Origin: Paenibacillus herberti
GTDB taxonomy: Bacteria; Bacillota; Bacilli; Paenibacillales; Paenibacillaceae
DNA length: 64,000 nucleotides
Direction of reading: 5' to 3'
Assembly (NCBI RefSeq): GCF_002233675.1
Contig: NZ_NMUQ01000002.1
Span: forward strand, 269,629 to 333,628
In this document: in pieces, positions 32,821-41,919 of the stretch
Layout: the number at the start of each line of letters is the position of its first letter
Numbering within the stretch: the stretch's first letter is position 1
Position numbers and translations under genes: made by a program
Notes under the pieces: model-generated
Told to the model about the DNA's origin: nothing
The model's input: only the letters and a program-made list of their open reading frames with translations
Databases searched by the model: none

Positions 32821-34278
32821 TTAACCTGGTAAAGGATGGCCCGGTCGAATCGGAAGGACTGCTTCTTCGGCCATTTTCACAAAAAAGTCAGGCTCCTCGC
32901 GTGCAAGTTGCAGCCAAGCGGCGACGCAGGCCGGATCAAAATGTCGATTCGACTGCGCGGAGATGAACTCGATCGCTGCCTGATGAGTCATCGCTTGGCG
33001 GTAGGCCCGCTGCGATGTCAGGGCATCGTAAACATCTGCCACGGCAGTAATTCTCGCCAGCAGCGGGATTTGCTCCCCTTTCATCTGATCCGGGTATCCA
33101 CAGCCATCCCACCGTTCATGATGGGATCTAATGATGGACAGCTCTTCTCTCATAAAGCCGAGGTTGCGGCATAACTCGTACCCTCGAATGGGATGAAGCT
33201 CCACGATACTCCGCTCCTCTGCGGTAAGGGCGCCAGGCTTTTTCAAAATCAATTCCGGCACATAGAGCTTGCCTACATCATGGATAATAGCTCCCTGCCC
33301 GACAGCAAGCAGCTCAGCAGGAGCTAGTCCCATCCTCTCCCCTAGCTTGAGTGCATAGAGGGCGACACGATAATTATGTCCGGCTGTATAGTCATCCTTT
33401 TGTTCCGTGGCCAGAATGAGTTCTTGCACGCTCGGGGAGATGCATTTCTGCAGCCATTCCTGTGGACTTGAACGAAACAGAGCTCTGAGTGCACCGGTAA
33501 GCGATGCGCCGCTACCGGCCAGCTGCCTCATCAGCCCTCCCATAACAGTCAGGAGCGAAAACAGCAGCAAAATATGATACATCCACCAGCTAAGCTTCCA
33601 CGGCTCCCCGCTAACCATGACGATCTGACCTGCGGCCAACCAGCTGCAGCCGTACATAATCGCCAGTTGAAGAGGCATGCCTGCTGTCTTGTAGTCCTTC
33701 CAATAGTTCGCGGTGGCATGGGCTAACATGGAAAGTACGAGCAAAGTCAAAATCGGTCTTACTCCCTGCAAGCCTAGCGGCCACTCGTGAAGCATGTGAG
33801 GATAGATCAGAGATAGACCCAAAAAGGTGGCTAAGCCCACCGTATAAATCGGTACCAGCCAGCGCTGCATCTCTCCCATTCGAACGGCCAGCCCTCTTGC
33901 AGACGGCAAGGAAGACACCCAGATCCACACCGAAGCGGTGAGGACGCCGAGTTGAGAGGACACACCCTGGATGCCGCTATGATTCGTAATAAAACCGGGC
34001 GTTGCCAAACCATGCAGCATAAGAAGGCCCGTCATGGAAATAAAGGCGAGGGAAAGAAAGGATATTCCCAAATTCCTCAGCCTTATGCCCGCGTAGCCCA
34101 ATGCAGAGGCCAGCACTAAAGCCAAAAAAGCGACGGTGCTGACCATATAGAAGTGCATAACGGGCGATTGCAGGTACGGATTAAGCCCTTCAGTCATACG
34201 CATCGACTGAAAAAGCCCAAGCGGCAGAAGAAGGATAAGGAATAGGACCGACAAAGCTCGGGCGGCAGGACGGCGCAT
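32821..34278 (-). CDS. Membrane-bound HD-GYP domain protein
   Basis: A 485-residue protein with about eight hydrophobic segments in residues 10-260 and a C-terminal HD-GYP domain (about 280-455). The HD pair is in IIHDVGKLYVPE and the GYP motif in HHERWDGCGYP, with further ligands in HPIRGYEL and ADVYDALTS. HD-GYP domains hydrolyse cyclic di-GMP, so this may oppose the GGDEF-EAL protein at 61 kb. The membrane half has no family that I recognise and probably senses a signal. The ATG at 34278 with GAGGTGA is preferred to a GTG ten codons earlier. Confidence 0.85.
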   Translation of the reverse strand: MRRPAARALSVLFLILLLPLGLFQSMRMTEGLNPYLQSPVMHFYMVSTVAFLALVLASALGYAGIRLRNLGISFLSLAFISMTGLLMLHGLATPGFITNHSGIQGVSSQLGVLTASVWIWVSSLPSARGLAVRMGEMQRWLVPIYTVGLATFLGLSLIYPHMLHEWPLGLQGVRPILTLLVLSMLAHATANYWKDYKTAGMPLQLAIMYGCSWLAAGQIVMVSGEPWKLSWWMYHILLLFSLLTVMGGLMRQLAGSGASLTGALRALFRSSPQEWLQKCISPSVQELILATEQKDDYTAGHNYRVALYALKLGERMGLAPAELLAVGQGAIIHDVGKLYVPELILKKPGALTAEERSIVELHPIRGYELCRNLGFMREELSIIRSHHERWDGCGYPDQMKGEQIPLLARITAVADVYDALTSQRAYRQAMTHQAAIEFISAQSNRHFDPACVAAWLQLAREEPDFFVKMAEEAVLPIRPGHPLPG

Positions 34279-34454
34279 AGGACGGAAGTTCACCTCGGAA
34301 GCCCACACAGGGCTATTGGAGTACGGCCATACAGGACTTCTAGATGCCTATACAAATCCGGCACACTGCTTTAATATGGAAAAAGGCTTTAAAGCTAGCA
34401 TACCTCATTCTGCAAACTTTTCAAGTCAAGGATGAACCCAGGAGATGATGGAAA

Positions 34455-35342
34455 ATGTCTTCCCAATATCAAGCAAAAGTGTTCAAAGAAACCTACGGGA
34501 TGGTGGAGCTGGTTGAAGCTTCAACTCGCTCCAGCGTCTTGTTATGCCCCGAACGGGGCGGTATTGCGCTTCAGTGCCGGTTGAACGGCTACGAGCTGTT
34601 TTATCTCGATGAGAGCACCTTCCTCGATCCGACGGCCAATATCCGTGGAGGAAATCCGGTCCTTTTCCCAATCAGCGGTCCAGTGGAAAATGGCGAGTAC
34701 GAGTGGGAAGGCGGACGCTATCGGATGAGTCAACATGGCGTCGCACGTACCGAAGCTTGGGAGATCGTCGACACCGCGGAGAAGGATTCCGCCTCTGTCA
34801 CTTTGCGGCTGCGCAGCAATGAGCGCACGCTGAAGGCGTTCCCGTTCCAGTTCGAGCTGTTGTTCACCTACACGCTGAAGGACGGACAGCTGACGATCGA
34901 TCAGGAGTATCGCAATCTTGCGGACCGGGAGATGCCGATGTATCCAGGCTTCCACCCGTACTTCGCTACTTCGCACAAGAATATCGCCTACGGCACCGAT
35001 GCTTCACGGATGCTGGACTATAACGACCATGCTGAAAAGCCTTTCGAGGGCAGTATCGATCTCGATAGCATGAAAGAATCCGCTGCTTTGCTAAATGCTC
35101 GCAAGCCGGAGATTTCTTTCCCGCTGGACAGCGGAATCACGGTCACCTTGGCCTATAGCGAAGCTTTCAAATACATTGTGTTATGGAGTGTGGAGGGCAA
35201 GCCATTTCTCTGCGTAGAGCCGTGGATGGCACTGGGCGGCGAACTGAATCGCCGTGAGGAGCTTGTCATCGTTCCAGCGGGCGAGATGGTCCCAGCGCAG
35301 CTATCGATCCGGGCTTCACATGAACGGCGAGTTCAAGACTAA
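34455..35342 (+). CDS. Aldose 1-epimerase family protein
   Basis: A 295-residue galactose mutarotase-like beta-sandwich protein. It shows the N-terminal RGGNPVLFPISGPVENG block, the catalytic-type His in HGVARTEAWE and GFHPYFA, and the C-terminal Glu in CVEPWMALGG. The short insertion pattern is closer to YihR and glucose-6-phosphate 1-epimerase relatives than to canonical GalM. The sugar is not known. AGGAGATGATGG precedes the ATG. It is monocistronic with its own terminator. Confidence 0.88.
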   Translation: MSSQYQAKVFKETYGMVELVEASTRSSVLLCPERGGIALQCRLNGYELFYLDESTFLDPTANIRGGNPVLFPISGPVENGEYEWEGGRYRMSQHGVARTEAWEIVDTAEKDSASVTLRLRSNERTLKAFPFQFELLFTYTLKDGQLTIDQEYRNLADREMPMYPGFHPYFATSHKNIAYGTDASRMLDYNDHAEKPFEGSIDLDSMKESAALLNARKPEISFPLDSGITVTLAYSEAFKYIVLWSVEGKPFLCVEPWMALGGELNRREELVIVPAGEMVPAQLSIRASHERRVQD

Positions 35343-35346
35343 ATAG

Positions 35347-35412
35347 AACAGGTTATTCCTTCTAGGGGATCCGCTACGGATTTGCAGGAAGAGAATAGCC
35401 TGTTTTCTTTTT
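35347..35412. terminator. Bidirectional terminator
   Basis: AACAGGTTATTC pairs, with one G-U, with GAATAGCCTGTT. The inner CCTTCT/AGGAAG lengthens the stem, and TTCTTTTTC follows. It overlaps the stop of the opposing acetyltransferase gene. Confidence 0.75.
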
Positions 35413-35978
35413 CAGCCCAGGAGCAGCGCCTTCTCAAATAGACAGAATCCATTCGGGGTTGTCCCCTTGAACTCATAACCACTAGAGCGGTAAAACTCGC
35501 CAAGCTTCGGGTTGCTGGCAATGCAGTCCAGGCGAATTGCAGCCTTCCCAGGGAAGGCTGCTCCTTCCTGAGCCCATTGCAGCATCGCCCGGCCCAGCCC
35601 CGTACCGGAATAGGAACGGCTCACGGCCAGTCGGTGAAGATACACATACGGCTCATGCCCGTCTTCTCCCCATAACTCTCGGTCCCAGCTGCCTGGCTTT
35701 TGCATGAGGATGACCATCCCTGCCGCACGTCCCCACTCCCGCCCTGGACCTCCCTCGATATCCCGGAAAAGGATCGCTTCTCCTCGCTCAGCCGCGCTCT
35801 CCAGGCCATGATTATCATCGCCCGTCAATAGGCCGCCCCACTGGGCTGAGCCTTGACTATTCAGCCAGCGGGCGATTTCGAGCAACAGCTCCATCGCTTC
35901 CTCTGTCTTGCCTGGCTCGATCCGCTCCGCTGCGAATCCATGTCCAACCCCACTATTCGAAATGATCCATTGTGCCAA
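35412..35978 (-). CDS. GNAT family N-acetyltransferase
   Basis: A 188-residue acetyltransferase. The acetyl-CoA loop is YSGTGLGRAMLQWAQ (the Q/RxxGxG/A motif), preceded by the beta-strand YVYLHRLAVSRS and followed by RLDCIASNPKLGEFYRSSGYEF. The acceptor is unknown. The start is TTG at 35978, eight bases after AAGGAGG. An ATG closer to the ribosome site is in another frame. It is monocistronic. Confidence 0.88.
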   Translation of the reverse strand: MAQWIISNSGVGHGFAAERIEPGKTEEAMELLLEIARWLNSQGSAQWGGLLTGDDNHGLESAAERGEAILFRDIEGGPGREWGRAAGMVILMQKPGSWDRELWGEDGHEPYVYLHRLAVSRSYSGTGLGRAMLQWAQEGAAFPGKAAIRLDCIASNPKLGEFYRSSGYEFKGTTPNGFCLFEKALLLG

Positions 35979-36071
35979 AGTTCATTCCTCCTTATCGTAC
36001 TGTCGCTCATGATGGCTTCCCAACGCCGCAGCCAGCTTGTCCATCCGTTCGTCCATCGAGGATGTATTTCG

Positions 36072-36095
36072 GTTGGAAAAAGTCCCTATGGGTAA
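36072..36095 (+). promoter_or_regulatory. sigma-B-like promoter before the SDR gene
   Basis: GTTGGA (36072-36077), 12 bp, GGGTAA (36090-36095) resembles the general-stress consensus GTTTAA-N12/14-GGGWAW. The downstream gene is of a type (GSP39/YdaD-like SDR) that is under sigma-B in Bacillus. Many Paenibacillaceae may lack sigma-B, so this may be a chance match. Confidence 0.3.
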
Positions 36096-36145
36096 CTATA
36101 TAGAACTAACAGTTTACTTTAACTATAACTCTTGGGAGGTACCCC

Positions 36146-37018
36146 ATGTCCAGTTCCAATCAGGAAACCGTCAAAACGTTCCCACCGCAGCATCAGAACC
36201 AGCAGCCCGGAATGGAGTCGGAGATGACTCCGCTTCCCGTATATGATACGCCAGAATATAAAGGCTCAGGTAAGCTGAATGGCAAAAAGGCGCTCATCAC
36301 CGGGGGTGATAGCGGCATAGGCAGAGCTGTTGCAATCGCCTTTGCCAAGGAAGGCGCCGATGTGGCCATTGTTTTTCTGAACGAGCAGAGCGACGCCGAG
36401 CAGACGAAGCAAGCTGTTGAGGCGGCAGGCCGCACCTGCCTGCTCATCCCAGGCGATGTAGGCGACGAGAAGTTCGCCGCTCAGGCTGTGCAGAGTACGG
36501 TCGACAGCTTAGGCGGACTAGATGTGCTGATCAACAATGCAGCCGAGCAGCATCCGCAGCAGAAGTTTGAGGATATTACCGCCGAACAGTTGGAAAAGAC
36601 GTTCCGCACGAACATTTTCGCCATGTTCCACCTGGTAAAAGCCGCGCTTCCGCATCTGAAAAACGGCAGCTCCATTATTAACACCGCATCGATCACTGCC
36701 TATAAAGGCCACCCGCTGCTGATTGACTATTCCTCCACCAAGGGAGCGATCGTCAGCTTTACACGCGCCCTGTCTAATCATCTGGTTGAACGCGGCATCC
36801 GTGTGAACGGCGTTGCTCCCGGCCCGATCTGGACACCGTTGATCCCGTCAACGTTTGACGAGAAGCAAGTGTCGGAATTCGGCGGTGACACCCCGATGAA
36901 GCGGGCCGGCCAGCCGCATGAGCTTGCTCCGGCCTACGTTTATTTGGCAAGCAATGACTCCTCCTACATGTCGGGACAAGTACTCCATATTAACGGTGGA
37001 CAGGTTGTTAATGGCTAG
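36146..37018 (+). CDS. Short-chain dehydrogenase/reductase, general-stress type
   Basis: A 290-residue SDR. An N-terminal extension of about 45 residues rich in Gln and Pro (FPPQHQNQQPGME) precedes the Rossmann fold and is typical of the YhdF/YdaD general-stress subgroup. The cofactor loop is TGGDSGIGRA, NNAAEQHPQ marks the active-site helix, and the catalytic Ser-Tyr-Lys are in INTASITAYKG and DYSSTKGAIVSF. GGGAGG precedes the ATG. The substrate is unknown. It is monocistronic. Confidence 0.92.
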   Translation: MSSSNQETVKTFPPQHQNQQPGMESEMTPLPVYDTPEYKGSGKLNGKKALITGGDSGIGRAVAIAFAKEGADVAIVFLNEQSDAEQTKQAVEAAGRTCLLIPGDVGDEKFAAQAVQSTVDSLGGLDVLINNAAEQHPQQKFEDITAEQLEKTFRTNIFAMFHLVKAALPHLKNGSSIINTASITAYKGHPLLIDYSSTKGAIVSFTRALSNHLVERGIRVNGVAPGPIWTPLIPSTFDEKQVSEFGGDTPMKRAGQPHELAPAYVYLASNDSSYMSGQVLHINGGQVVNG

Positions 37019-37100
37019 CTTTAACTTCTATGTGGCCTGACTGCTTGGCTTGATCTGGATAGCGTTTTGGCACCAGTCGGTGTTGTTGTAACATGCAAAA

Positions 37101-37143
37101 TAAGCTCCGCAAGCCCCCTTCCCGGGGAAGCTGCGGAGCTTTT
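37101..37143. terminator. Bidirectional terminator
   Basis: AAGCTCCGCA pairs with TGCGGAGCTT around an inner CCCC/GGGG pair, followed by TTT. It separates the SDR (+) from the flavin reductase (-). Confidence 0.8.
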
Positions 37144-37167
37144 GATGTTTAGAGCCCGCTTCTGCCG

Positions 37168-38076
37168 CTACATCCCGCCAAAGTCGATCTCGGCCAAGTC
37201 GCCGCCGATGCCGAAGGCGGCCCGATTGCCGCTGGCCGCAGCCGCGACCACCTGCGACGGCGACATGCCCGAGGTATCGCCAGCCGCGTATACACCGGGG
37301 ACGGTCGTGCGGCCGTAGCCGTCGACCATGACCGCGCCTACTGCGTCATGCGCGCAGCCAAGCTGCGCCCCTAGCGGCGTGCCGAGCATCGCCTCCGGCG
37401 TCACAAATCCGCCGCTCCGCGCGATGCGCGTGCCGTCCTCGAACAGGACGGCTTTGAGCTGCCCATCGCTGCCTTCCATAGCAGTGATGCGGGATCGCAC
37501 AATTTTGACGCCATGCGCCTCCAGCGCCTGTTGTTGCTGTCCGCTCAATTGGCCCTGGCCATGCGTGCATACAAGCAAATCCCGCGACCAGCCGAGCAGC
37601 AGCTTCGCTTGGTGAAACAGATTATTGCTCGTGGACACTGCGACGAGCGGAGTGTCCCGCAGCTCCCATCCGTCGCAGTAAGGGCAATTAAACAAGGAGC
37701 TGCCATACAGCTCTTTCAGGCCTGGAATATCCGGCAGCTGCTCCTTCAGCCCTGCTGCCAGCAGCAGCGTTCGGGCTTCCGCTGTGCCGCCGGCTTCCGT
37801 GCGCAGCCGAAAACGGCCTGGAAAACTTTCCACCGTCATCACTCGCCCTTGGCGTAACCGGACGGTAGAATAGCCCGATGCCTCCTCCCGCGCCATGCGC
37901 CGGAATTCGTTCGGCGCTATGCCGTCTCGCGTCAGGTAACCATGCCCTGCTTTCGTCACCGCGTTACGCGGTTTATGGTCATCTATGAGCAGCACGGACC
38001 TGCGGGCGCGTCCCAGCACCAGCGCGGCGCTGAGTCCGGCAGGGCCTCCTCCTATTATGGCGCAATCTACAATCAT
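37168..38076 (-). CDS. Thioredoxin-reductase-like FAD/NAD(P) oxidoreductase
   Basis: A 302-residue flavoprotein of the TrxB superfamily. The FAD loop is IIGGGPAGLSAALVLGRA, the redox CxxC is in NCPYCDGWELRD near residue 135, and the C-terminal FAD motif is GVYAAGDTSGMSPSQ. The NAD(P) loop normally following the CxxC is weak (VAVSTSNNLFHQAKLL, lacking GxGxxG). This puts it with the small TrxR-like group of uncertain partner instead of classical TrxB. GAGGAGG precedes the ATG. Confidence 0.88.
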   Translation of the reverse strand: MIVDCAIIGGGPAGLSAALVLGRARRSVLLIDDHKPRNAVTKAGHGYLTRDGIAPNEFRRMAREEASGYSTVRLRQGRVMTVESFPGRFRLRTEAGGTAEARTLLLAAGLKEQLPDIPGLKELYGSSLFNCPYCDGWELRDTPLVAVSTSNNLFHQAKLLLGWSRDLLVCTHGQGQLSGQQQQALEAHGVKIVRSRITAMEGSDGQLKAVLFEDGTRIARSGGFVTPEAMLGTPLGAQLGCAHDAVGAVMVDGYGRTTVPGVYAAGDTSGMSPSQVVAAAASGNRAAFGIGGDLAEIDFGGM

Positions 38077-38169
38077 GCGCAGTCCTCCTCAAGCTGTCTT
38101 TGTCCTCCGCTACTTACTTTATTAACGAAGGGACAGTTCTAGAAGAAGTTAGAGTCAGCATTTCCAACT

Positions 38170-38209
38170 AAAAAAATCCGGAGCACCCTCATCGGATGCT
38201 CCGGATTTT
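38170..38209. terminator. Terminator of the VanY-like gene
   Basis: A 13-bp stem AAAATCCGGAGCA/TGCTCCGGATTTT has an A run on the left that gives a T run on the minus strand. It also faces the start of the flavoprotein gene. Confidence 0.85.
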
Positions 38210-38235
38210 CTCCCTATACTTTGCGTACCTGCTGA

Positions 38236-39189
38236 TTAATTCTTGCTGCCGGATACCGGTACAGCAGCTCCATAATGTTCTTCCAGCGTGTCGCCGCTGG
38301 TTTCCAGCTTGCGAGCCAACTCCACGCCTACGTAACGAATATGCCATGGCTCATACTTATAACCAGTAATATCCTGTTTGCCCTCTGGATAGCGGATAAT
38401 ATAACCGTAGTCAGCCGCGTATTTAGCGAGCCAATCCGCCTCCGGCGTGTCGCCGAAGCAGCTCTCAGCCGCGCATTTGCCATCGACGCCAGACACGTCC
38501 ATCGATAGACCGGTTTGATGCTCGCTATGTCCTGGACGAGCACTGTATTTGCTTGCAGCCTCAACGCCGTCTTTTTTGACATAATTCGTGAACAGCGTCT
38601 TCTGCCGGGCTTCAGAACGATAACCCGAAACTCCAGCGAGCTTGATGTCATCCTTCTTAGCCCCAGCCACGAGCTTCTCCAGCGCTTCGGCAGCATCCTT
38701 GCGCAGCTTGCGCTTATCGACCTTTTCCGAGAAGATGAACGGAACATCCGGATAAACGAGATCGTCCGGTACATAACCTTCAGGCAAGCGGAACTGCTTG
38801 TTTACAAGCGCCGTGGCCGCCTCGGCGTTAGCTGTTACCTGCACAGCGGGCTCGCCAGTAGAGCCTCCGCCCTTTCCTCCCTGCTGGCTTCCGCCAGAGC
38901 TCGCCTGTCCTTGCCCATTTTTGACGGTACTCGGTTTCGGCGATTTAGTCGGGCTTGGCGAGGTGCCCTTGTCATGGGGCTGAGTCGTAGCAGCGGTCTG
39001 CCCGTCGTCGCTTGGAGTCGCCGAGGGCTCGATACTCGGCGCTGGCGTTGCCCACGGCTCCATGCTCGGACCTGGCGTGGCCGTCCCAGTTGACGGCGAG
39101 GGCGCATTGCCTCCTTGGGCTGAACAGGCAACTCCGGTCAGCATAAGAGCAATCAGCATTGCTGCTGCTATCTTAGGTTTGTTTCTCAT
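38236..39189 (-). CDS. D-alanyl-D-alanine carboxypeptidase, VanY/M15B family lipoprotein
   Basis: A 317-residue exported zinc peptidase that trims the last D-Ala from peptidoglycan stem peptides. The signal peptide (MRNKPKIAAAMLIALMLTGVAC) ends in a likely lipobox Cys. A Ser/Thr/Pro/Gly-rich linker covers about residues 25-115. The M15B domain has SGYRS, HQTGLSMDV (two zinc ligands) and YEPWHIRYVG (catalytic Glu and third ligand). AAGGAG precedes the ATG at 39189. The 306 bp upstream, to the next gene on the plus strand, contain nothing I can call. Confidence 0.92.
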   Translation of the reverse strand: MRNKPKIAAAMLIALMLTGVACSAQGGNAPSPSTGTATPGPSMEPWATPAPSIEPSATPSDDGQTAATTQPHDKGTSPSPTKSPKPSTVKNGQGQASSGGSQQGGKGGGSTGEPAVQVTANAEAATALVNKQFRLPEGYVPDDLVYPDVPFIFSEKVDKRKLRKDAAEALEKLVAGAKKDDIKLAGVSGYRSEARQKTLFTNYVKKDGVEAASKYSARPGHSEHQTGLSMDVSGVDGKCAAESCFGDTPEADWLAKYAADYGYIIRYPEGKQDITGYKYEPWHIRYVGVELARKLETSGDTLEEHYGAAVPVSGSKN

Positions 39190-39495
39190 GATGGCAAAGC
39201 TCCTTATTAATGAATAATAAAGTCCGAATAACAAACTGGACTCCCAGAAATCACAATGGAATGAGTTTTATATACCGATAATGGTTATACCACATAGACG
39301 AGATTTCGCGAAGAAGGTTTCACTTCCGCTTTACCCTCATCCTACCAGACCGATACGGAGCATGCGAACCTGCTCCTCAGCAAATATCATCACGTATAGA
39401 TTTTAATGAATCAGTCCAACTCATGTTGAACTACCGGGCAGGGAAGTTTATGCTTAGATTTGGTAAAGCTAATGAAGGAAAGGAGCACGAGTTCC

Positions 39496-40341
39496 ATGCA
39501 AGAACAGGCGGTTCGGACATCACCCTTTGAGCTCAGGCTCAGCGATGGGGGAATCATCCGGGGCGAAGTCCGCATTACGGACAGCGGCGCCCGCAAGCCG
39601 GCTGTGCTGATCGCGCACGGCTTCAAAGGATTCAAGGATTGGGGCTTCCTCCCTTACGCAGCTGAGCGGCTGGCCCAAGCCGGTTTCTACGTTGTAACCT
39701 TTAACTTTTCACGAAATGGGGTAAGTGAGGGGCAAGAGTTCGACGAGCTGAACAAATTCGGACTCAATACATACTCCCGGGAGCAAGCAGACCTGGAGCT
39801 CGTCGTTGCCGCACTGATCCGCAGGGAGCTGCCCCATCATGACAAAGCAGACGCGAAACGGCTGGCTATCTGCGGCCACAGCCGCGGCGGCGGCAACGCC
39901 CTTCTGTTTGCGGCCGAGCATCCACTGATCCGCGCTGCCGTATCCTGGAACGGAATTGCTGTGGCAAATCTGTTCGAAGCCGGCTTTGAGGCACAGGCCC
40001 GGCGCGACGGAGTCGCCTATGTGCCGAATGCGCGGACAGGCCAGCAAATGCCGATTCGCAAGGAATTTTTCGAGGATATCGACGCGAATGCGGAGCGTTT
40101 TGACATTCCCGCACGCCTAGCTTCGCTAAACATCCCGGTGCTGCTTATCCAAGGAGATCAGGACATCCCTAAGCTGCTGGAGGCATTTCAGACGCTGAAA
40201 GAGGCAGCTCCCGAGCAGCAGTCGCTGCTGCTTGAGGGAACAGGCCATACGTTTGGAACGGTTCATCCGTTCTCCGGGACAACGGATTCGTTGGAAGCCG
40301 CGTTGGACACAACGATCGAATTCCTACAGCAAAAGCTGTAG
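39496..40341 (+). CDS. Alpha/beta hydrolase (S9/dienelactone-hydrolase-like)
   Basis: A 281-residue cytosolic hydrolase. The oxyanion segment is LIAHGFKGFKDWGF, the nucleophile elbow ICGHSRGGGNAL, the acid probably the Asp in LIQGDQDIPKLLE, and the His in GTGHTFGTVHPF. The short helical cap after the elbow resembles peptidase S9-like esterases. The substrate is unknown. The ATG at 39496 after GAAAGGAG was preferred. Two in-frame ATGs lie up to 36 bp upstream. It is monocistronic. Confidence 0.88.
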   Translation: MQEQAVRTSPFELRLSDGGIIRGEVRITDSGARKPAVLIAHGFKGFKDWGFLPYAAERLAQAGFYVVTFNFSRNGVSEGQEFDELNKFGLNTYSREQADLELVVAALIRRELPHHDKADAKRLAICGHSRGGGNALLFAAEHPLIRAAVSWNGIAVANLFEAGFEAQARRDGVAYVPNARTGQQMPIRKEFFEDIDANAERFDIPARLASLNIPVLLIQGDQDIPKLLEAFQTLKEAAPEQQSLLLEGTGHTFGTVHPFSGTTDSLEAALDTTIEFLQQKL

Positions 40342-40486
40342 AGTTGTCACTTAGAACGACGGAATGCACCAGTTTTTTGCAGATTTCATGTTCCATTAAG
40401 GTAACCCCGAGACGGATTTGATATGATTCGGGGAGAAAATCACCGGGACAAGTTCCCGTTCACACACGAAGGGAGTCAACCGTTCC

Positions 40487-41773
40487 ATGGCAGATAAGGA
40501 CAAGAATCCGCTAGACCCGAACAAAGACAAACATCTCACTCCAGAGGATACTGCTACCCGTGAAGGCGCAGATTTCGCCGGAACAAGCGGCAGCGAGCAC
40601 AGCGAGGAGACTCTACAAGCCGAGGAGCTGCAGGAGGAACGCCGTTCTGAGGAAGCACAGCATCAGGCCGAGCATGACGCCGAGGTGTTTACGGCAGACC
40701 CTGAGCGTGCTACGGGTACATTGCCGCAAACGCCAATCGTTCCAGTTAACGGTTCATCCGATGTCTTTGAGGATGACAACAGCGGAAATAACGGCGACAG
40801 AGCTCCCAAGCGCTCCGGTGCAACGATCGGCTGGATGGTAGCCTCGCTCGTTCTGGCCGTAGCGCTGATCGTCGCTCTCGTAAGCATTTTCTCAAGCAAG
40901 GGCGGCGAGACTGTTGCCACAGTTAACGGTGAGAAAATCACCCAAGACGAGTTGTATGAGATGCTTGCTCCGACATACGGCAAGTCCGCTCTCGACACTC
41001 TCATCACGATGAAGCTGGTCGCTCAAGAAGCCGACAACAAAAGCATCACCGTGACCAAAGAGGAAGAAGACAAAGAACTCGCCGATGTGAAGAAAAACTT
41101 CCCTTCAGATGCTGAGTTCGACGCTGCGCTTGCTCAATCCGGCATGACTCTAGAAGACTTGAAGAAACAGATGCTCATGCAAGTGCAAATGCGTAAGATG
41201 CTCGCTGATAAATTGAAAGTTACGGACGAGGACATCAAGAAATATTACGACGCGAACAAAGAAAGCTTCGCAACGCCAGAACAGATCAAGGCATCCCATA
41301 TCCTCGTTGATACGAAGGAAGAAGCTGACGCTATTGTAAAAGAGCTCAATAACGGCGGCGACTTCGCTGCAATCGCGAAGGAAAAGTCTAAGGACACAGG
41401 CAGCGCGACTAACGGTGGTGATCTCGGCTACTTCGGCAAAGGTCAGATGGTACCGGAATTCGATGAAGCAGCCTTCAAATTGGAAATCGGTAAGATGAGT
41501 GCTCCAGTTAAGTCGGAATTCGGCTTCCATATCATTAAGCTCGTTGACCGCAAAGCAGCAGGAACTCCAACTTTGGAGGAAAAAAAGGCAGAGATCAAAA
41601 CGACGCTTGAGAACGAGCAACTGGGCACGCTCTCCCAAACGCTCGTTACAGATCTGCGCACCAAGGCATCCATTTCCAACAAGCTGGATCCAACTCAAGA
41701 TACCAAAGGCGGCGCAGAAAATGCGGCCAAAGAGAACACGCCTGCGGAAAATACAGCAACTAACACTCCATAA
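40487..41773 (+). CDS. Membrane-anchored parvulin-type foldase (PrsA-like) with acidic cytosolic tail
   Basis: A 428-residue peptidyl-prolyl isomerase. Unlike PrsA lipoproteins it has no signal peptide or lipobox Cys. An acidic, Glu/Asp/Gln-rich tail of about 110 residues is followed by one membrane span (112-136, SGATIGWMVASLVLAVALIV), placing the rest outside. It then shows a SurA-N-like helical region (150-255), the parvulin domain (about 264-355; IKASHILVDTKEEAD, GGDLGYFGKGQMVPEFD, FGFHIIKLVD) and a Thr/Asn/Ala-rich tail. It is probably involved in folding exported proteins. AAGGGAG precedes the ATG at 40487. It is monocistronic. Confidence 0.87.
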   Translation: MADKDKNPLDPNKDKHLTPEDTATREGADFAGTSGSEHSEETLQAEELQEERRSEEAQHQAEHDAEVFTADPERATGTLPQTPIVPVNGSSDVFEDDNSGNNGDRAPKRSGATIGWMVASLVLAVALIVALVSIFSSKGGETVATVNGEKITQDELYEMLAPTYGKSALDTLITMKLVAQEADNKSITVTKEEEDKELADVKKNFPSDAEFDAALAQSGMTLEDLKKQMLMQVQMRKMLADKLKVTDEDIKKYYDANKESFATPEQIKASHILVDTKEEADAIVKELNNGGDFAAIAKEKSKDTGSATNGGDLGYFGKGQMVPEFDEAAFKLEIGKMSAPVKSEFGFHIIKLVDRKAAGTPTLEEKKAEIKTTLENEQLGTLSQTLVTDLRTKASISNKLDPTQDTKGGAENAAKENTPAENTATNTP

Positions 41774-41807
41774 ACGGCTTCCCTCTTGGAAGCGGGTAAG
41801 TGCATAG

Positions 41808-41846
41808 AACAAAGAGACCGGAAGCCCATGCTTCCGGTCTTTTTGT
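41808..41846 (+). terminator. Terminator of the foldase gene
   Basis: A stem AAAGAGACCGGAAGC/GCTTCCGGTCTTTTT with loop CCAT. It also works on the minus strand for the ClC gene only weakly. Confidence 0.88.
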
Positions 41847-41919
41847 TCTATACGATATGAACTTGGATTGCGAGCTTTATCGTTCCCACTCCGACTAGTC
41901 GGAAGCGGATGCTGTCCCC

